Assembly: GCA_023375675.1 (NCBI GenBank)
Contig: JALQBC010000039.1
Span: 331,850-395,849, forward strand
Direction of reading: 5' to 3'
From: Cytospora piceicola
Taxonomy: Eukaryota; Ascomycota; Sordariomycetes; Diaporthales; Cytosporaceae
DNA: 64,000 nucleotides
The translations under genes and the position numbers were made by a program. The notes under the pieces were generated by a model. The model had not been told where the DNA came from and ran no database searches. It was given only the letters and a program-made list of their open reading frames with translations. Positions 48,734 to 60,274 of the stretch are shown here, piece by piece. Positions within the stretch are counted from its first letter, which is position 1. Every line of letters starts with the position of its first letter.

Positions 48734-48907
48734 TTTACTTAATAATTATATAATTAAGTTACTAAGTACTTTACTAGCTACTTAACTAACTACTTTACTT
48801 GCTAATTTACTAGCTAACTTACTAACTAACTTACTTATTAGCTATTTTACTTATTAGTTAATTTACTTAATAGCTAAGTTACTAGCTAAGTTACTAGCTA
48901 ACTTAGC

Positions 48908-48942
<35 letters not shown>

Positions 48943-49874
48943 CTACCTACTTAGTTACCTAGTTACCTAGTTACCTATTTACTTACTTACTTATTTACCT
49001 ATTAACTTACTTACTAACTTACTTAATAATTAACTAGCTAAATTACTAACTATTTTACTAGTTAACCTACTAGCTAACCTACTTACCTACTTACTTACTT
49101 ACTTATTTATTTATTTACTTACTAGCTAATTTAATAGCTAAGTTACTAAGTAACTTATTAAGTAACCTACTTACTTACTTACTTATTAACTTATTTACTT
49201 ACTTACCTACTTACTTACCTACTTACCTACTTACTTACCTACTTACCTATTTTCTTACCTACTTACTTACTTACCTACTTACTCACTTACTTATCTACTT
49301 ACTTACTTATTTATTTACTTACTTATTAGCTAACGTATTTACTAATAAACTTAATTACTATCTTATTAGCTTACTTTACTTACTTACTTATTTACTAGCT
49401 TATTTACTAACTAAGTAATTTATTTATTTACTTATTTACTTACTTACTTATTTACTTACTTATTAACTAACCTACTTAGTTACTTACTTACTTACTTAAT
49501 ACTTAAATAACTAGATTACTAGCTATAATATAATAACGTAAGCTTAGAATTTCTTAACTTAACGCGCTTATATATAAACTAAGTAACCTTTTAAGCCTTA
49601 CTATACCTTAGTATTTAAACCTTCGATTAAAAGGGCTTAACTATACTTAAACCTTCCTTTTCTTTTTAAATAAAATACTTATATTATATTAAAAATATAG
49701 CTTTACCTTTATTATTCTAATATATTATAATATTAGCTACTTTAATAACTACTTTACTAACTAACTTACTAACTAACTTACTAACTAACTTACTAACTAA
49801 CTTACTAACTAACTTACTAACTAACTTACTAACTAACTTACTAACTAACTTACTTATTCACTTACCTACTTACC

Positions 49875-49913
<39 letters not shown>

Positions 49914-50138
49914 CTACTTACCTATTTACTTATTTAATAACGAATTTACTTACTAGCTAACTTACTAATTAACTTATTAACTAACTTACTTACCTACCTA
50001 CTTACTTACCTACCTACTTACCTACCTACCTACTTACTTACTTATTTACTTATTTAATAGCGAATTTACTTACTAGCTAATTTACTAGCGAACTTACCTA
50101 CTTACTTACCTACTTACTTACCTACTTACTTACTTACC

Positions 50139-50169
<31 letters not shown>

Positions 50170-50170
50170 C

Positions 50171-50212
<42 letters not shown>
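48510..50212. repeat. CTTA-type satellite, about 1.7 kb
   Basis: Almost the whole stretch is built from CTTA/CTAA/CCTA tetramers (ACTTACTTACTT, CTAACTTA, CTACCTACTT), interrupted at 49505-49750 by ordinary AT-rich sequence. It has no coding capacity on either strand. Confidence 0.85.
49753..49852. repeat. 12-bp minisatellite within the CTTA satellite
   Basis: The unit ACTTACTAACTA is repeated about eight times without change. This regular block is distinct from the irregular tetramers around it and suggests recent expansion. Confidence 0.85.
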
Positions 50213-50214
50213 AT

Positions 50215-51125
50215 TCGAATCTAAAGGCTTATATAAGCCTTCGGTAAAGAAGAAAGGAGGGAAAGGCTAGGGTTCGGGTTAAGAACCTTAAGAACTTACA
50301 GAATTAGAACTATTAGCTTTAATAGTAAGCCTACCTTAAGGGCTACGATTTAATTAAATATACCGTTTAATAGCCCTTTTTCTACAGAATCAGATTAAGG
50401 TAAGTAAGTCTTAATCGGATTTAAACTCGAGCGTATATCTTAGTTCGAACCTAAGGCCTTCGGTAGAGAGGAAGGGAGGGAAGGGCTAGGGTTCGGGTTA
50501 AGAACCTAAGAAACCTAAGAAACCTAAGGAATTAAAACTATTAGCTTTAATACTAAGCCGACCTTAAGGGCTACGATTTAATTAAATATACCGTTTAATA
50601 GCCCTTTTTCTACAGATTCAGATTTAGGTAAGCTTATTTTAATCGGATTAAAACTCGAGTGTGCATCCTAGTATAAACCTAAAGGCTTAAGTAAGTAAAG
50701 AGGAAGGGCAAGGCTAGGGTTCGGGTTAAGAACCTTAAGAACCTACAGAATTAGAACTATTAGCTTTAATAGTAAGCCTACCTTAAAGGCTACGATTTAA
50801 TTAAATATACCGTTTAATAGCCCTTTTTCTACAGATTCAGATTTAGGTTAGTTTTATTTAATCGGATTAAAACTCGAGTGTGCATCTTAGTATAAACCTA
50901 AAGGCTTAGGTAAGTAAAGAGGAAGGGAAAGGCTAGGGTTCGGGTTAAGAACCTTAAGAACCTACAGAATTAGAACTATTAGCTTTAATAGTAAGCCTAC
51001 CTTAAGGGCTACGATTTAATTAAATATACAGTTTAATAGCCCTTTTTCTATAGATTCAGATTTAGGTAAATACGTCTTAATCGGATTAAAACTCGAGCGT
51101 GTATCTTAGTTCGAAGTTAAGGTCT
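50215..51125. repeat. Four tandem copies of a ~220-bp unit
   Basis: The landmark GCTAGGGTTCGGGTTAAG recurs at about 50266, 50485, 50713 and 50932, spacing 219, 228 and 219. Each unit also carries TAGAACTATTAGCTTTAATA (or a close variant), GGGCTACGATTTAATTAAAT, a GCCCTTTTTCTACAGA block and AAACTCGAG. The copies are very similar; differences are scattered and some are C/T or G/A changes. Confidence 0.9.
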
Positions 51126-51538
51126 ATAGTAAGAAGCCTTATCGTAAGTCCGACCTTATCTAGGCCTTAAAGTGACCGTAAGCCTTCCGGCAGGCATTAA
51201 AGGCCTTATAATTGCGAGTGCATTTAGTCACGGAACGACTAGAATCACTGCTTTCAACAGCCAATCAGATCCTCTAGACGGGTGCTGTAGCGAATCAGTA
51301 TGATTGTAATTCAGAGCTAATCAGAATCAAAAACAGGTGGCACAAATCTTAAGGGCAACAATTTCTGTGTGCTCGCCCGCCTTGTAAAACAAACATTAAC
51401 CTTCCTAACGGAAGGCATTTTAAAAGATGAAAATTTTATAGGCTGGAAATCTTAGTATCGGGGCGCGTAGTAACTAGCGCGGGTAGGTAGGTGTAACACG
51501 TGTTTAACGTAGCGTGTTTATAGTAAAAACAAACAAAG

Positions 51539-51597
51539 GTTAAAAGTGCCCTCGACGGCCGTTGTCCTTAAGACCCCTGTGGGACACCGTAGTTATG
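51539..51597 (-). repeat. Right terminal inverted repeat and target duplication
   Basis: The reverse complement of the left TIR with 51 of 53 identical positions, ending at 51591, followed directly by GTTATG at 51592-51597. The 400 bases inside it have normal composition and retain CpA/TpG. Confidence 0.85.
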
Positions 51598-53789
51598 CGT
51601 GTCCGTAAAATCACGGCATCTGACTGCCGGGCCGCTAACGACGAGGGGGTCGGAGTGGAAGATATCGGTATCTCTCTATCGTACAAATCGGAGGCTCAAA
51701 ACAAGCGAGGTGCAAGTTAATTGCAACCACCTCCAGGAGCTCAAGTGAAAGCTTGCTGATCCCTGAGTTCGCTTGGCCATGTGATCCCTCGAGTTACACG
51801 TTACCGGTCTCGACATCATCAGCGCTTCATCATGATCCCTCTCTGTTGTCTATCAATCACATTTCTTCGTTCACCCCAGGCCTCAGTATATAAATCTTTC
51901 TTATTTCAGCGGTCTTTTCCCCCCCCACCATTCTTTTTCCTACTTTCCCCCTTTTAATTTTCCTGTTTTCCTCCGTTTTTCTTCTTTTCCCCCAAAGGTT
52001 CCTCCTCTCTTTTTATCCCTACAAAGTCATGGTATGGATTAACAGCGTCGATCACCCCCCCCCACCCTCCAAAGGCTTATCCTCACGGAAGGGGTTAGTT
52101 TTTAACTCCAGCTTTCATATGATCCGAAGGGAGTCGATGCGGTGTTCTGAGTTTTTGACTTTCGTTTTGTTATGTAGCTACCTAGGTATGGTTGTGAATC
52201 CGCTCGAGGATGCATATACGAATTCTGAGCGCGGGCCTCTAGGGCTATCCAGGTTGTAGTTCCGTGGTGCTGTGCTCCTCTTTCTATTGGTCATGTCTTT
52301 GTGCTCGGGGCACCAGCAACACTGAATGCCAACCAACCCAGTAAACATTCGCTGGCCGAAGGTATGGCTGAATCAGTCTCCATGGTTGAACACATACAGG
52401 TAGCCCGGCTTCTCAAGAAACTGCTGCCCAGGTGGCCTTGAAAGCACCCAACAGCCTGTCGACTGCTTCCCGAGGTCGTCGATGTCGGGGGGGGGGCAAA
52501 GACCTCCAATGGGCTCGATAACCCCGAGTGATAGCCGAGTGGCGCAACAGGGCTCACGATCCAGTGAGGTCGGAAAAGGGACCAGTGACATCGGGAGACG
52601 AGGTATATGACCTCGTCAACTGGTCTAGGGGAGTTGCAACGCGGCCGTATCGCGAAGGAAAGGTCGAGCCAGCTGCATTCGGCGGATGGGAAAGAGGGTG
52701 GGAAGTCGAGTGGGTTTAAGGTTACCCTTGACAGCTCGGAGACGTAAACCACCAAAGAAAATGCTGTCCCACGCTGCAGCGTCGTGAGGATGTTGCACAA
52801 CTGGTGAGATAGTCCCGCCCCTTGATGTGCCCTCTGCCTTTGGTCAACGGCCCCCCATGGCTGCTATTACTTTTGGATGCTTCTTTCACATGGCGCTTGT
52901 TAAGGCCAAGGACAGCCCTATAACGGTGAAGGTCCAACCAACAGACTTCCTATTGTTGACCATGGGGGTTTTCCATGATGACAGCATCAGTGAGATCAGC
53001 TGGAGGGAGTAGAGATGCAGTGGTTATGGATCGTGTTGTTGGTTGAGAGCTGTAGGTATGACTTTGGTCAACTGTTATCAGGCCGCCGGTCAAGCATTTC
53101 CCCTTGAAAACCTCCAGATGTCGGAAGTCTCTCCACGCCGATAAGGGGTGCCACAGAGCTGCCAAATTTAGAGCAGCTCAGATAGGGAACTTGAGCTTAG
53201 TGAAGACATCGAGTTAAGCCATGCATTGCCTTGACGTACAGTGGTCACCTTGTATGGCGCAGGTCAGGTAAAGGCACCAATATAGCTGAGAACCTTTGGG
53301 CTATCTGGGCAGGAGGACCGAAGACAGCACTGGTCCAAGGCTTGCCCAGGCCCTGGGGATATAGGTTTGTGTAAAAGCATACTGCCAATTAAAAGGACAG
53401 TGTTGGGCGTATCGTGTAGTAGAGATATTCACCATGCGCTGGTTCTGTTGTCGTCATTTCGGCATTCCGGTGTGAGATAACCAGGAACTGTCCCTTTTCT
53501 GCCATCTTGTCTATTCTGTTCTCTGTAACCTTTCGATGTTTTGCGGCGTCTCTATGTTATTGACAGAAGTTTGTGGCATATCAGTCTTGCTGAACTGCTT
53601 GAATTTACTGGAATTGTACTGGGGACAACCAGATGGCTCTGTTCCCCACTGCCCTCCTCAAGCACTCAACCCAGCGTACTGAATGGAAGTTATTGGGTCA
53701 CCAAGCACCAATCAATTCAAGTACATGGCTCCAACTTACCCCTCAAAGTCTCATCACATCCCGCCAATTCTGTCTCCCCCAGTGCTCAT
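51598..53789. other. Interval right of the element; pyrimidine tract and doubtful small ORF
   Basis: A strong pyrimidine tract (about 51895-52020) resembles a fungal promoter and is followed by ATG at 52029 (context AAGTCATGG) with a 76-codon frame to 52259. That frame has no recognisable domain. Minus-strand frames at 52291..53165 are likewise unassigned. This may be the edge of a gene displaced or killed by the insertion. Confidence 0.35.
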
Positions 53790-54666
53790 CTAGCAGTTGG
53801 CAAGCAAGTAAACGCCCGCCCCCTCCTCCTTGTTTCCAAGGAACTCCACACTCGCATTACGACCGTCAGTGCTCGGGATCTCAAACAAGAACTCCAGAGT
53901 GCCGTTGCTCCCCTGGGAGGGACACGCCTCCGAGTTGACAGTCACGCCATACTCGCCGGGGTGAACGCCCACGGTGCCAAAATACGTCAGCTGCACCGAG
54001 GTGGCAGACGCCCTGGGCTGCATCTTCTCCTTGCCGCCCTTGACCGAGAGATCGTCCCCTCCGGGCTGGGCGATGGCTTTCATCATGGATTCCCAAGTCG
54101 CGAACGGCCCCAGGTCCTTTGTGCCAACGTGGACGCCCTTGGTCTCGGACTTGGAATTGCCGGCGAAGGCCGAGGCGTTGTAGGAGGCGCTGTAGACGTC
54201 GAGACTGACGGCGGTCGTGCCGAACAGGTCGGTATTGGAGGCGGTGGTGATTCGCATCCCACTGGTGGTGTGGGGCCTGTGTAGCAGTCAGCTCCGTCTC
54301 GTTCAAACGAAAGTTTCAGAGGAAGGTCACTCACCAAGATACCATCAGTTGGCAGTCCCAAGAACCGGCGGGGATATTGTCGAAGACGACGTACTGGTGG
54401 ACGCGGTTGAACTTGACATTGTCGGCGAAGGAGACGGACTGCGCGACATGGAAGGACTTGGTCTTCTTGGCAGTGTTTGCATGGATTACATTCTTCTCAG
54501 ACTCGACCAGCTGGCGGAGGACGGAGGGATAGTATGTGGCACAAGTAGATGGTGCTGTATGAGTGGGCGCGACGGTGGTGGAGGATGAGGCCTTCGCCTT
54601 GGTGGGAGCAGCGGCTGCAATGCCTAAGAGGCTGAGGAGCACGAGGAAGAAGGATGTGCAATGCAT
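53790..54666 (-). CDS. Secreted But2 C-terminal-domain-like protein
   Basis: Exons 54666..54335 and 54276..53790 (minus) give 272 residues. The 58-nt intron (GTGAGT...CACAG) splits a Trp codon. The N terminus MHCTSFFLVLLSLLGIAAAA is a clear signal peptide, with cleavage likely after the Ala run. The mature start is Ser/Thr-rich. The rest resembles the fungal 'ubiquitin 3 binding protein But2 C-terminal' family: TCATYYPSVLRQL, FNRVHQYVVFDNIPAGSWDCQLMVSW, then beta-rich sequence, a Cys pair (EACPSQG...LLANC) and LEFLFEIP near the end. The function of these abundant secreted proteins is not established; many are thought to be cell-wall or matrix proteins. Family assignment is by pattern recognition. 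Confidence 0.75.
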
Positions 54667-57638
54667 TGTATCTGTGGCTCTGTTTTGAAATAAGGTTGAA
54701 GTATTGGTACAAGATAGTCAAGCCGGTGTATCCCAAGTTTTGGATGATGGTGATAATGGCTTGGTGCCTGGTTGGGATTTGTCTGGCTCGCTGTCCAAAG
54801 CGGGTAGAGTGAGTCTCTATATACGATTGAATGATATGTCTCGATCGTAGTTCCCTCAGAGATTACCTAGGTATTTTCATCGCAAGAGACACAGCTCCTT
54901 CTTCACATGCAGAGCCATGCTCTTTCCCGATAGACATATATGATCTTGGAGGAGCCGACGGGGGCATCAAGACAAAACTCTTTGGGGAGGTTTGAGACAG
55001 ACCGCCTTGCTTCTCCATATTGAAGCCGAGTTCCTCACGCTGGGTCCAGAAGTGCCCAGGTGACCAACCTAGTAAAGAAATAGGACTTACGAATATGAAG
55101 TGGTTGTCTCAGAGACTGCGCACACTCAATCCGTAATATTGTCTGGAAATGGGGCAAGTCTCATGGCAGCCAGTCTCCCAGCCTGCTGTGCACTCACTCG
55201 AGCTAAGAATTCATCATGGATGTAGAGTGAGATGGACAGCGGCAGGACTGGAAACGTGGTGATCGCACTCGCAGGAAGTGAGCGATCTCTGAAGAAATAT
55301 CAGGCAGGACGGCATGACCGAACCAAGAGCAGACTTCCAAAGGGACATCTGGAACCGGAAGCAAAGTCTTGCATCTGCTTTCTCTGGCCCAATGACCTCT
55401 GGACCACCCGGCCTGTAGAAAATATTGCATGTTTGTTACCCCGGAGCGTGCAGTGTATATACCTAGGTCGTAGCGGTTGAACGATGCTCTTAGGATGCAA
55501 ATACGGGCTCACCCATCCTGGGGTACGTTGATTCTAATGCTCCTGTAACCGTCAACTGGTCAAGGCCAAACTCGCTTGAGTTGCTGGTCCAAGCTGCATC
55601 CCAACCATTCAAAATTGGAGGTACGTGACTGTCCAATTCGGTACCTACCTAGGTAGGTAGTCAGTCTTCTTCGAACTGGCAGAAATGGTGGATTATTGCG
55701 GCTGTCAGTGTAGTGCCATCTTTGCCAAGGGACATGCCCAGGTGACCAACGACGGCCGTAACACTCCAGCTCGTATGAAGGAGGGCGGCACCCGGAAATT
55801 CGCCGGTGCAATCGGAAAAGGTTACGATGCGGAGTTACCGGTGTCATGATGTCTCAGGCCTCTCTGGCCATTCAAAAGTGTATGTAAGTATTGTCGTGTC
55901 TGTTGGGAGTGTTTCCAGCTCTTATGCTGAATCTGGACTGGTACCTGATCATGATACAAATGCACGTGTGGCAACGTGAAGGAAGAAGACTCCACAAATC
56001 AATATCACGGCTGGTGATGTCAGGGGTCGATGGAATTACCCAGGTACCTACTGTAGGCACACTTGTGCAAACTTGTACTTCCGCCCTGTGTAGTCACCGT
56101 AGCATTGCAAATTTGCACATAGTCTGAACGCTTCAATGCTCGCAGAAAATTCCGAATAGCCCTTTGCCTTCGATTTCAGCCCTTTCAGAATACTTATCGA
56201 AAGTGGAACGATGATTTGTACGATGGGGCGCAATCTCGACACTGGAGAACGGCGTATCTTGTAACTTCCTTCCTATTGTCGGCCCCGGCTCCGGAAAGCG
56301 GCAAATCCGGACAGCAATCAGTTTGCCCGCGGGACAGGAAAGACTGACAGGGAAGCATAGCCTTTTGAGAGGGGTTGGTTGTCCTGGGAAGCGCCTGGGA
56401 GGGGAAGCGGGATAGGGAGAGCCGGACAACAACAGAAGAAGCAACAGCAGAGGTGGGGTCGAACTTCCCCTCATCTTCGTCCTCCTCCTCCACAACCTCC
56501 AGTCAATACCTACCTAGGTACATACACACGTAAGTTACCTAGGCCGCTAGGTACTTGAGTAGTGAAAGACTATATCACATCGTGACGTACCTGATTTAGA
56601 CTACCTACCTACTTGAGTACCTACTTAGTAGGTAGGTAAGTATACGGTATGTTGCCAGCTTACACTGCATTTACACAATATGGACCATCAGCCCCCAACA
56701 CCTACACTAGAATACTGCGAATACTGATGATAATGCCTACCTAAGTACCTAGGTCGGTACTGATAGGTTGCATCTGCTAGGGGCCGAAAAAGAATCCTTC
56801 TAGAAGGCGGCTTCTAGAACTGTTACCTGTTACACAAGACTCCTGATTTGCCATCGGTAGTGTAACGGTTCTACCCATCTGTCCACAATCCAGAAGGGAT
56901 CGCCCGCAACTTGTTTCTGATTAGGCGAACAGAGTCGTCTTCCCTCAATTCTCCTGTCTCGTGTGAATTGATCGCCGTCCAAGGGGGAAGCTAGCCCAGC
57001 AGCCCAGCAGGATCTCAGCTGTGACAGTACCGATTGTACCGAATGCGGGGGATCGTCCGCGCCTGATTCCTTTTTGGACTTGCCATGCTTCCAAGTTTCC
57101 GAGGTTCCAAGGTTCTTTTAAACAGGCATTAACGAAGCCCAACGCTTCTTCTCTTCGTCTCTCGGCTCTGTCTTGTCTATATTTGGCTCGTTGTTCTCTC
57201 GGACTGGTCCTCCTTCATCGGTCCTTCCTCAGTGACACATCCCCACTTCATACGGGCAAGCATCACACTATCAACACCAACGAGTATGTGAGCCCCTTCT
57301 GCAACCTCGCAATATCACAAGCGTATTCTACCTGCATAGTTCTACGGAATAGTCCTAGCCGCCTCGCTGGTCCCCACGGACTCCTTGATTCTTCCGTCTT
57401 GCTAACTACTTCTCCTCCCTAAAACATGCTAACGTTACCTTTCGAAGTATATCTCGCCCTTTCTGCTTTGCCCCGGTGCTTTACACGTGTCTACAAGGGC
57501 TCCTAGACTTGAGGTGCTTGTCCAACTTCCACCGCATATAGAGACACCAACCTAGGCCTTGTTCCCAAGTCGCTCTACTGGTTCTTCCTGCACCTCCGAC
57601 CTCATTTCACCATATCTGAGTCTCTTGCCCTGGAAATC
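54667..57638. other. Gene-free interval rich in TACCTAGGTA palindromes
   Basis: About 3 kb with no supported gene. TACCTAGGTA or close forms occur near 54864, 55461, 55645, 56508, 56536 and 56744, often extended by further CTACCTA units. The last 200 bases before 57639 are CT-rich and presumably the leader of the peptidase gene. Confidence 0.5.
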
Positions 57639-58522
57639 ATGGGCTCCGTCGAAAAATCTCAAGATGAAGTGACCATCCTGGTCACCGGCTTCGGTGTGAG
57701 TCTCGCAAGCCTCACAAAACCTCATCCTTAGCTAACACGTATACCCTAGCCCTTCAAAGACCAGTTTCCCCGGAACCCCAGCTGGGACATTGCCTCCTCG
57801 CTGCCCGAGTATCTTCCACCCCTGAACGCCAAGTCCTCGACCTCCATCCGCAGCTCATCCGTGGCTCTGCCCCCGGTCCGAATCATCGTTCACCCAGAAC
57901 CCGTGCGGGTCACCTACTCAGCTGTTCGGGAATTGATACCGAAGCTGTGGACAGCCGGCTACGGCGGAGTCTCCAAGATCGACTATGTGTTGCATATCGG
58001 CATGGCGTCGACCAAGAAGCAATATGTCTTGGAGGAGCTCGGTCACAGAGATGACTATGGACTGGTGGACCTAGACGAGAAGTTGCCGCACCAGAACCCT
58101 TCATCTGAGGACTACCCGTGGCACGGTGTCCCGGCACAGTTGACAACCGAGCTGGACGTGATGGATATCAGGAGAAGATGGGTCTCATACCTGCCGGTGA
58201 GTTTTGCCTTATTTTATATTGCCATACCTACCAGTGATGGTCACTGACATCAGTAATCAAGACCGATCTCACATTGAAGATCTCGCAAGACGCAGGCCAC
58301 TTCCTCTGCGACTACATCTACTTCAACAGCCTGGCCAACTGCTACAAGGCAAATGAGCGCAGGAAAGTCGCATTCATGCACGTGCCGGCTGTGAAGCCCG
58401 TGCCGTTAGACGTGTACCAGGAGTCCATTGACCTGGGTAGGGAGATCGCCATACAGCTTCTCCGGTCGATCGTCGAGAGCGAGCTCACTGGACCCCGCTT
58501 GACATCTGAGGCGGAATTATAA
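57639..58522 (+). CDS. Pyroglutamyl peptidase I (C15 family)
   Basis: Exons 57639..57695, 57750..58196 and 58262..58522 give 254 residues, the family's usual size in fungi. The enzyme removes N-terminal pyroglutamate from peptides in the cytosol. Visible blocks: ILVTGFGPFKDQFPRNPSW at the start, VLHIGMAS with the probable catalytic Glu at about 114 in VLEELGHRDDYG, DAGHFLCDYIYFNSLA with catalytic Cys about 184, and FMHVPA with catalytic His about 208. Intron 1 (54 nt, GTGAGT...CCTAG, CTAAC branch) is standard. Intron 2 must end at AAG (58261), because the nearer CAG at 58253 would put a TAA directly in frame. That gives the expected join YLPTDLTLKISQDAG. The alternative is a damaged splice site. 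Confidence 0.88.
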
Positions 58523-58869
58523 AGATCCTATGTAGTCTCTGCATCAGAGAGCGTACTATAAAAGGCTGCCGGGGTGCAAATTCCAACACCAGCATTTGGG
58601 AGCGTTGGAGACCTGAACTAATATTAGAACGAGGATATTTGGGCAGTGAGGGTATTCTGTTGTTTGTGGTCGCGGGTCATGATTCGCGAATCTCTGAGAG
58701 TGCACGACAGTATGCATATGTAACGGGATTCTTGATCAACACGAGCATCTTCTGTGGCGCCTCGATATAACCCTCTTCGGAGTATCCGGGGGGGTCTCTT
58801 GTTGGCAGCTACATCAAAGCGAGAGTCCGCGCTATAGTACTCTTATCTAGAATCTATCATCTGGTTGGT
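58523..58869. other. Convergent intergenic region
   Basis: Between the 3' ends of the peptidase and the flavin oxidoreductase. No gene seen. Confidence 0.6.
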
Positions 58870-60274
58870 CTAAACCTTCTGGTTCTCCGGCCATCCAGCC
58901 CTCCCATACTGGTTCGCCCACTTCACATTGACATTCAGATGCTGCGCGCAGCGCAGAACAAACTCAGGCTCTCTGAGGAACTGCCTCGCGATGAAGACAA
59001 GGTCCGCCTTAGACTGGTCCTCAGACTCCTCCGTCGGGGCAACGGAATCTATAGTGCCCTTCTCAGGGTCCTCGCCCACGGTGAACGTGCACCGATCCTG
59101 CACGATATCCCTGGCCATCTCGGCGCTCGTAATCAAGCCAACCGCGCCGATGAGCAGCTCCTTGCCCGCAGCCTTCAGGCTCCGGCGGATCTCCGCCGCC
59201 GGGTCGATCTGGTAGTTGGGCTGCAGCTGGATCTTCTGCTCGTGGTGGTTGCCGCCGGAGCTGCAGTCCAGGAGGTCCACGCCGAGGTCCGGCAGCATGT
59301 GGGCGAGCCGGATGCTCTGCTGGAGCTCCCAGCTGTCCTGGCCGCTCCACTCCATCCACTCGGTCATGGAAATCCGGAGGAAGAGGGGCATGGTGGCGGG
59401 GATGGCGGCCCGGATGGCCTTGATCACCTCGATGAGGAACCTGATGCGGTTCTCGAAGCTGCCGCCGTATTCGTCGGTTCGTTGCTTTTCATTCAAACGT
59501 GTCAGCATGACGTTCATCTCGATTTGGTGGGTAAGCAGGACAATAACTCACATTGCTGAGCGGTGACATGAACTGGTTGATGAGATAACCATGAGCCGCG
59601 TGGATCTCAATGACATCGAAGCCCGCCTCCACCGACCTCTCAGCAGCCTTCCCAAACGCCTCCACCGTCTCTCTCACCTGCCCCTTCGACATCTCAATCA
59701 CCTCCGGGTAGGTATCCGAGAAGGGAATGGGGGACGGGCCCCAGACATTATCCGGCCACCCGCCCACCTCCTCCGTGGCCACATCCGACGGCCTCCCCAC
59801 CTGCCGGTGCCACGGCGCCAGCATGCTGGCCTTGCGCCCGGCGTGGCCCAGCTGGATGCCGACGGCGTGGCCCTGGGAGTGCACGAAGTCGGCGACGCGC
59901 CGGAGCGGCGCCACGTGGCTGTCGGCCCAAAGGCCCGAGTCCTCGGGGGAGATGCCGCCGTTGGGCAGCACGGCGGTGGCCTCGACGACGGTGAGGGCGG
60001 CGCCGCGGGCCGCGAACTGCCCGAGGTTGACGAGGTGCCAGTCGGTGAGGTGCCCGCCGTCGGCCGAGTACTGGCACATGGGCGACACGACGAAGCGGTT
60101 GGCCAGGGTCACGCCGCGGATGGTGAGGGGCCGGAACAGGGTGGGGACGTCGCTGCTGTCCGGGCGGGCCGGGTCGAAGTCCAGGGCGGTCCCGGACGGG
60201 GGGTCCTGGGCCGGGGTGTAGAAGGGGACGCCGGGGGCGGGCTTGCTCGCTGTCTGTTTAATGATGCTGCCCAT
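58870..60274 (-). CDS. NADH:flavin oxidoreductase, YqjM-type old yellow enzyme
   Basis: Exons 60274..59552 and 59484..58870 (minus) give 445 residues. The 67-nt intron has GTGAGT, CTGAC and AAAAG, and joins MSPLSN to QRTDEYGG in frame. It is an FMN-dependent ene-reductase or NAD(P)H oxidase of the YqjM (thermophilic-like) class. Evidence: FRPLTIRGVTLANRFVVSPM followed by CQYSADGG with the class-specific Cys67 and Tyr69, GIQLGHAGRKA (141-148), EIHAAHGYLINQFMSPLSN with the substrate-binding His225/His228, RTDEYGGSFENRIRF, and C-terminal FIARQFLREPEFVLRCA. ATG 60274 gives the usual N terminus (KPAPGVPFYTPAQDPP); no other ATG lies upstream in frame. It faces away from a dead flavin monooxygenase 1.3 kb further on. 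Confidence 0.93.

Larger units (their letters stand above)
40556..51591. mobile_element. 11-kb transposable element with 53-bp terminal inverted repeats
   Basis: The two ends are inverted copies of one another over 53 bp (40556..40608 and 51539..51591), with two mismatches. GTTATG stands immediately outside both ends (40550..40555 and 51592..51597), as a 6-bp target site duplication would. The interior from about 40610 to 48300 is very AT-rich, and CpA and TpG are nearly absent while CpG, TpA and ApT remain: the mark of RIP in ascomycetes. No open frame of useful length survives in it. Internal features are listed separately: nested hAT-like element, coding remnant, hairpin, CTTA satellite and tandem repeats. 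TIRs plus a target duplication point to a class II (DNA) element. The superfamily is not assignable: 6-bp duplications fit none of the common fungal families well. Confidence 0.8.

Noticed and set aside
48510..50212. Telomere, centromere or CRISPR-like array
   Set aside because: The CTTA units are not the TTAGGG telomere repeat, the block lies inside a TIR-bounded element among euchromatic genes, and there are no spacer-repeat structures.
50215..51125. tRNA-like fragments (TTCGAA and CTCGAG blocks) in the 220-bp repeats
   Set aside because: No cloverleaf, no anticodon arm and no B box/A box spacing could be found.
40556..51591. Starship-type giant element or LTR retrotransposon
   Set aside because: No tyrosine-recombinase captain gene and no direct long terminal repeats were found; the ends are inverted repeats. 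Heavy mutation means a lost captain gene cannot be fully excluded.
52291..52800. 169-codon minus-strand frame
   Set aside because: No recognisable domain, no splice context and no ATG in a convincing position; left unannotated as a gene.
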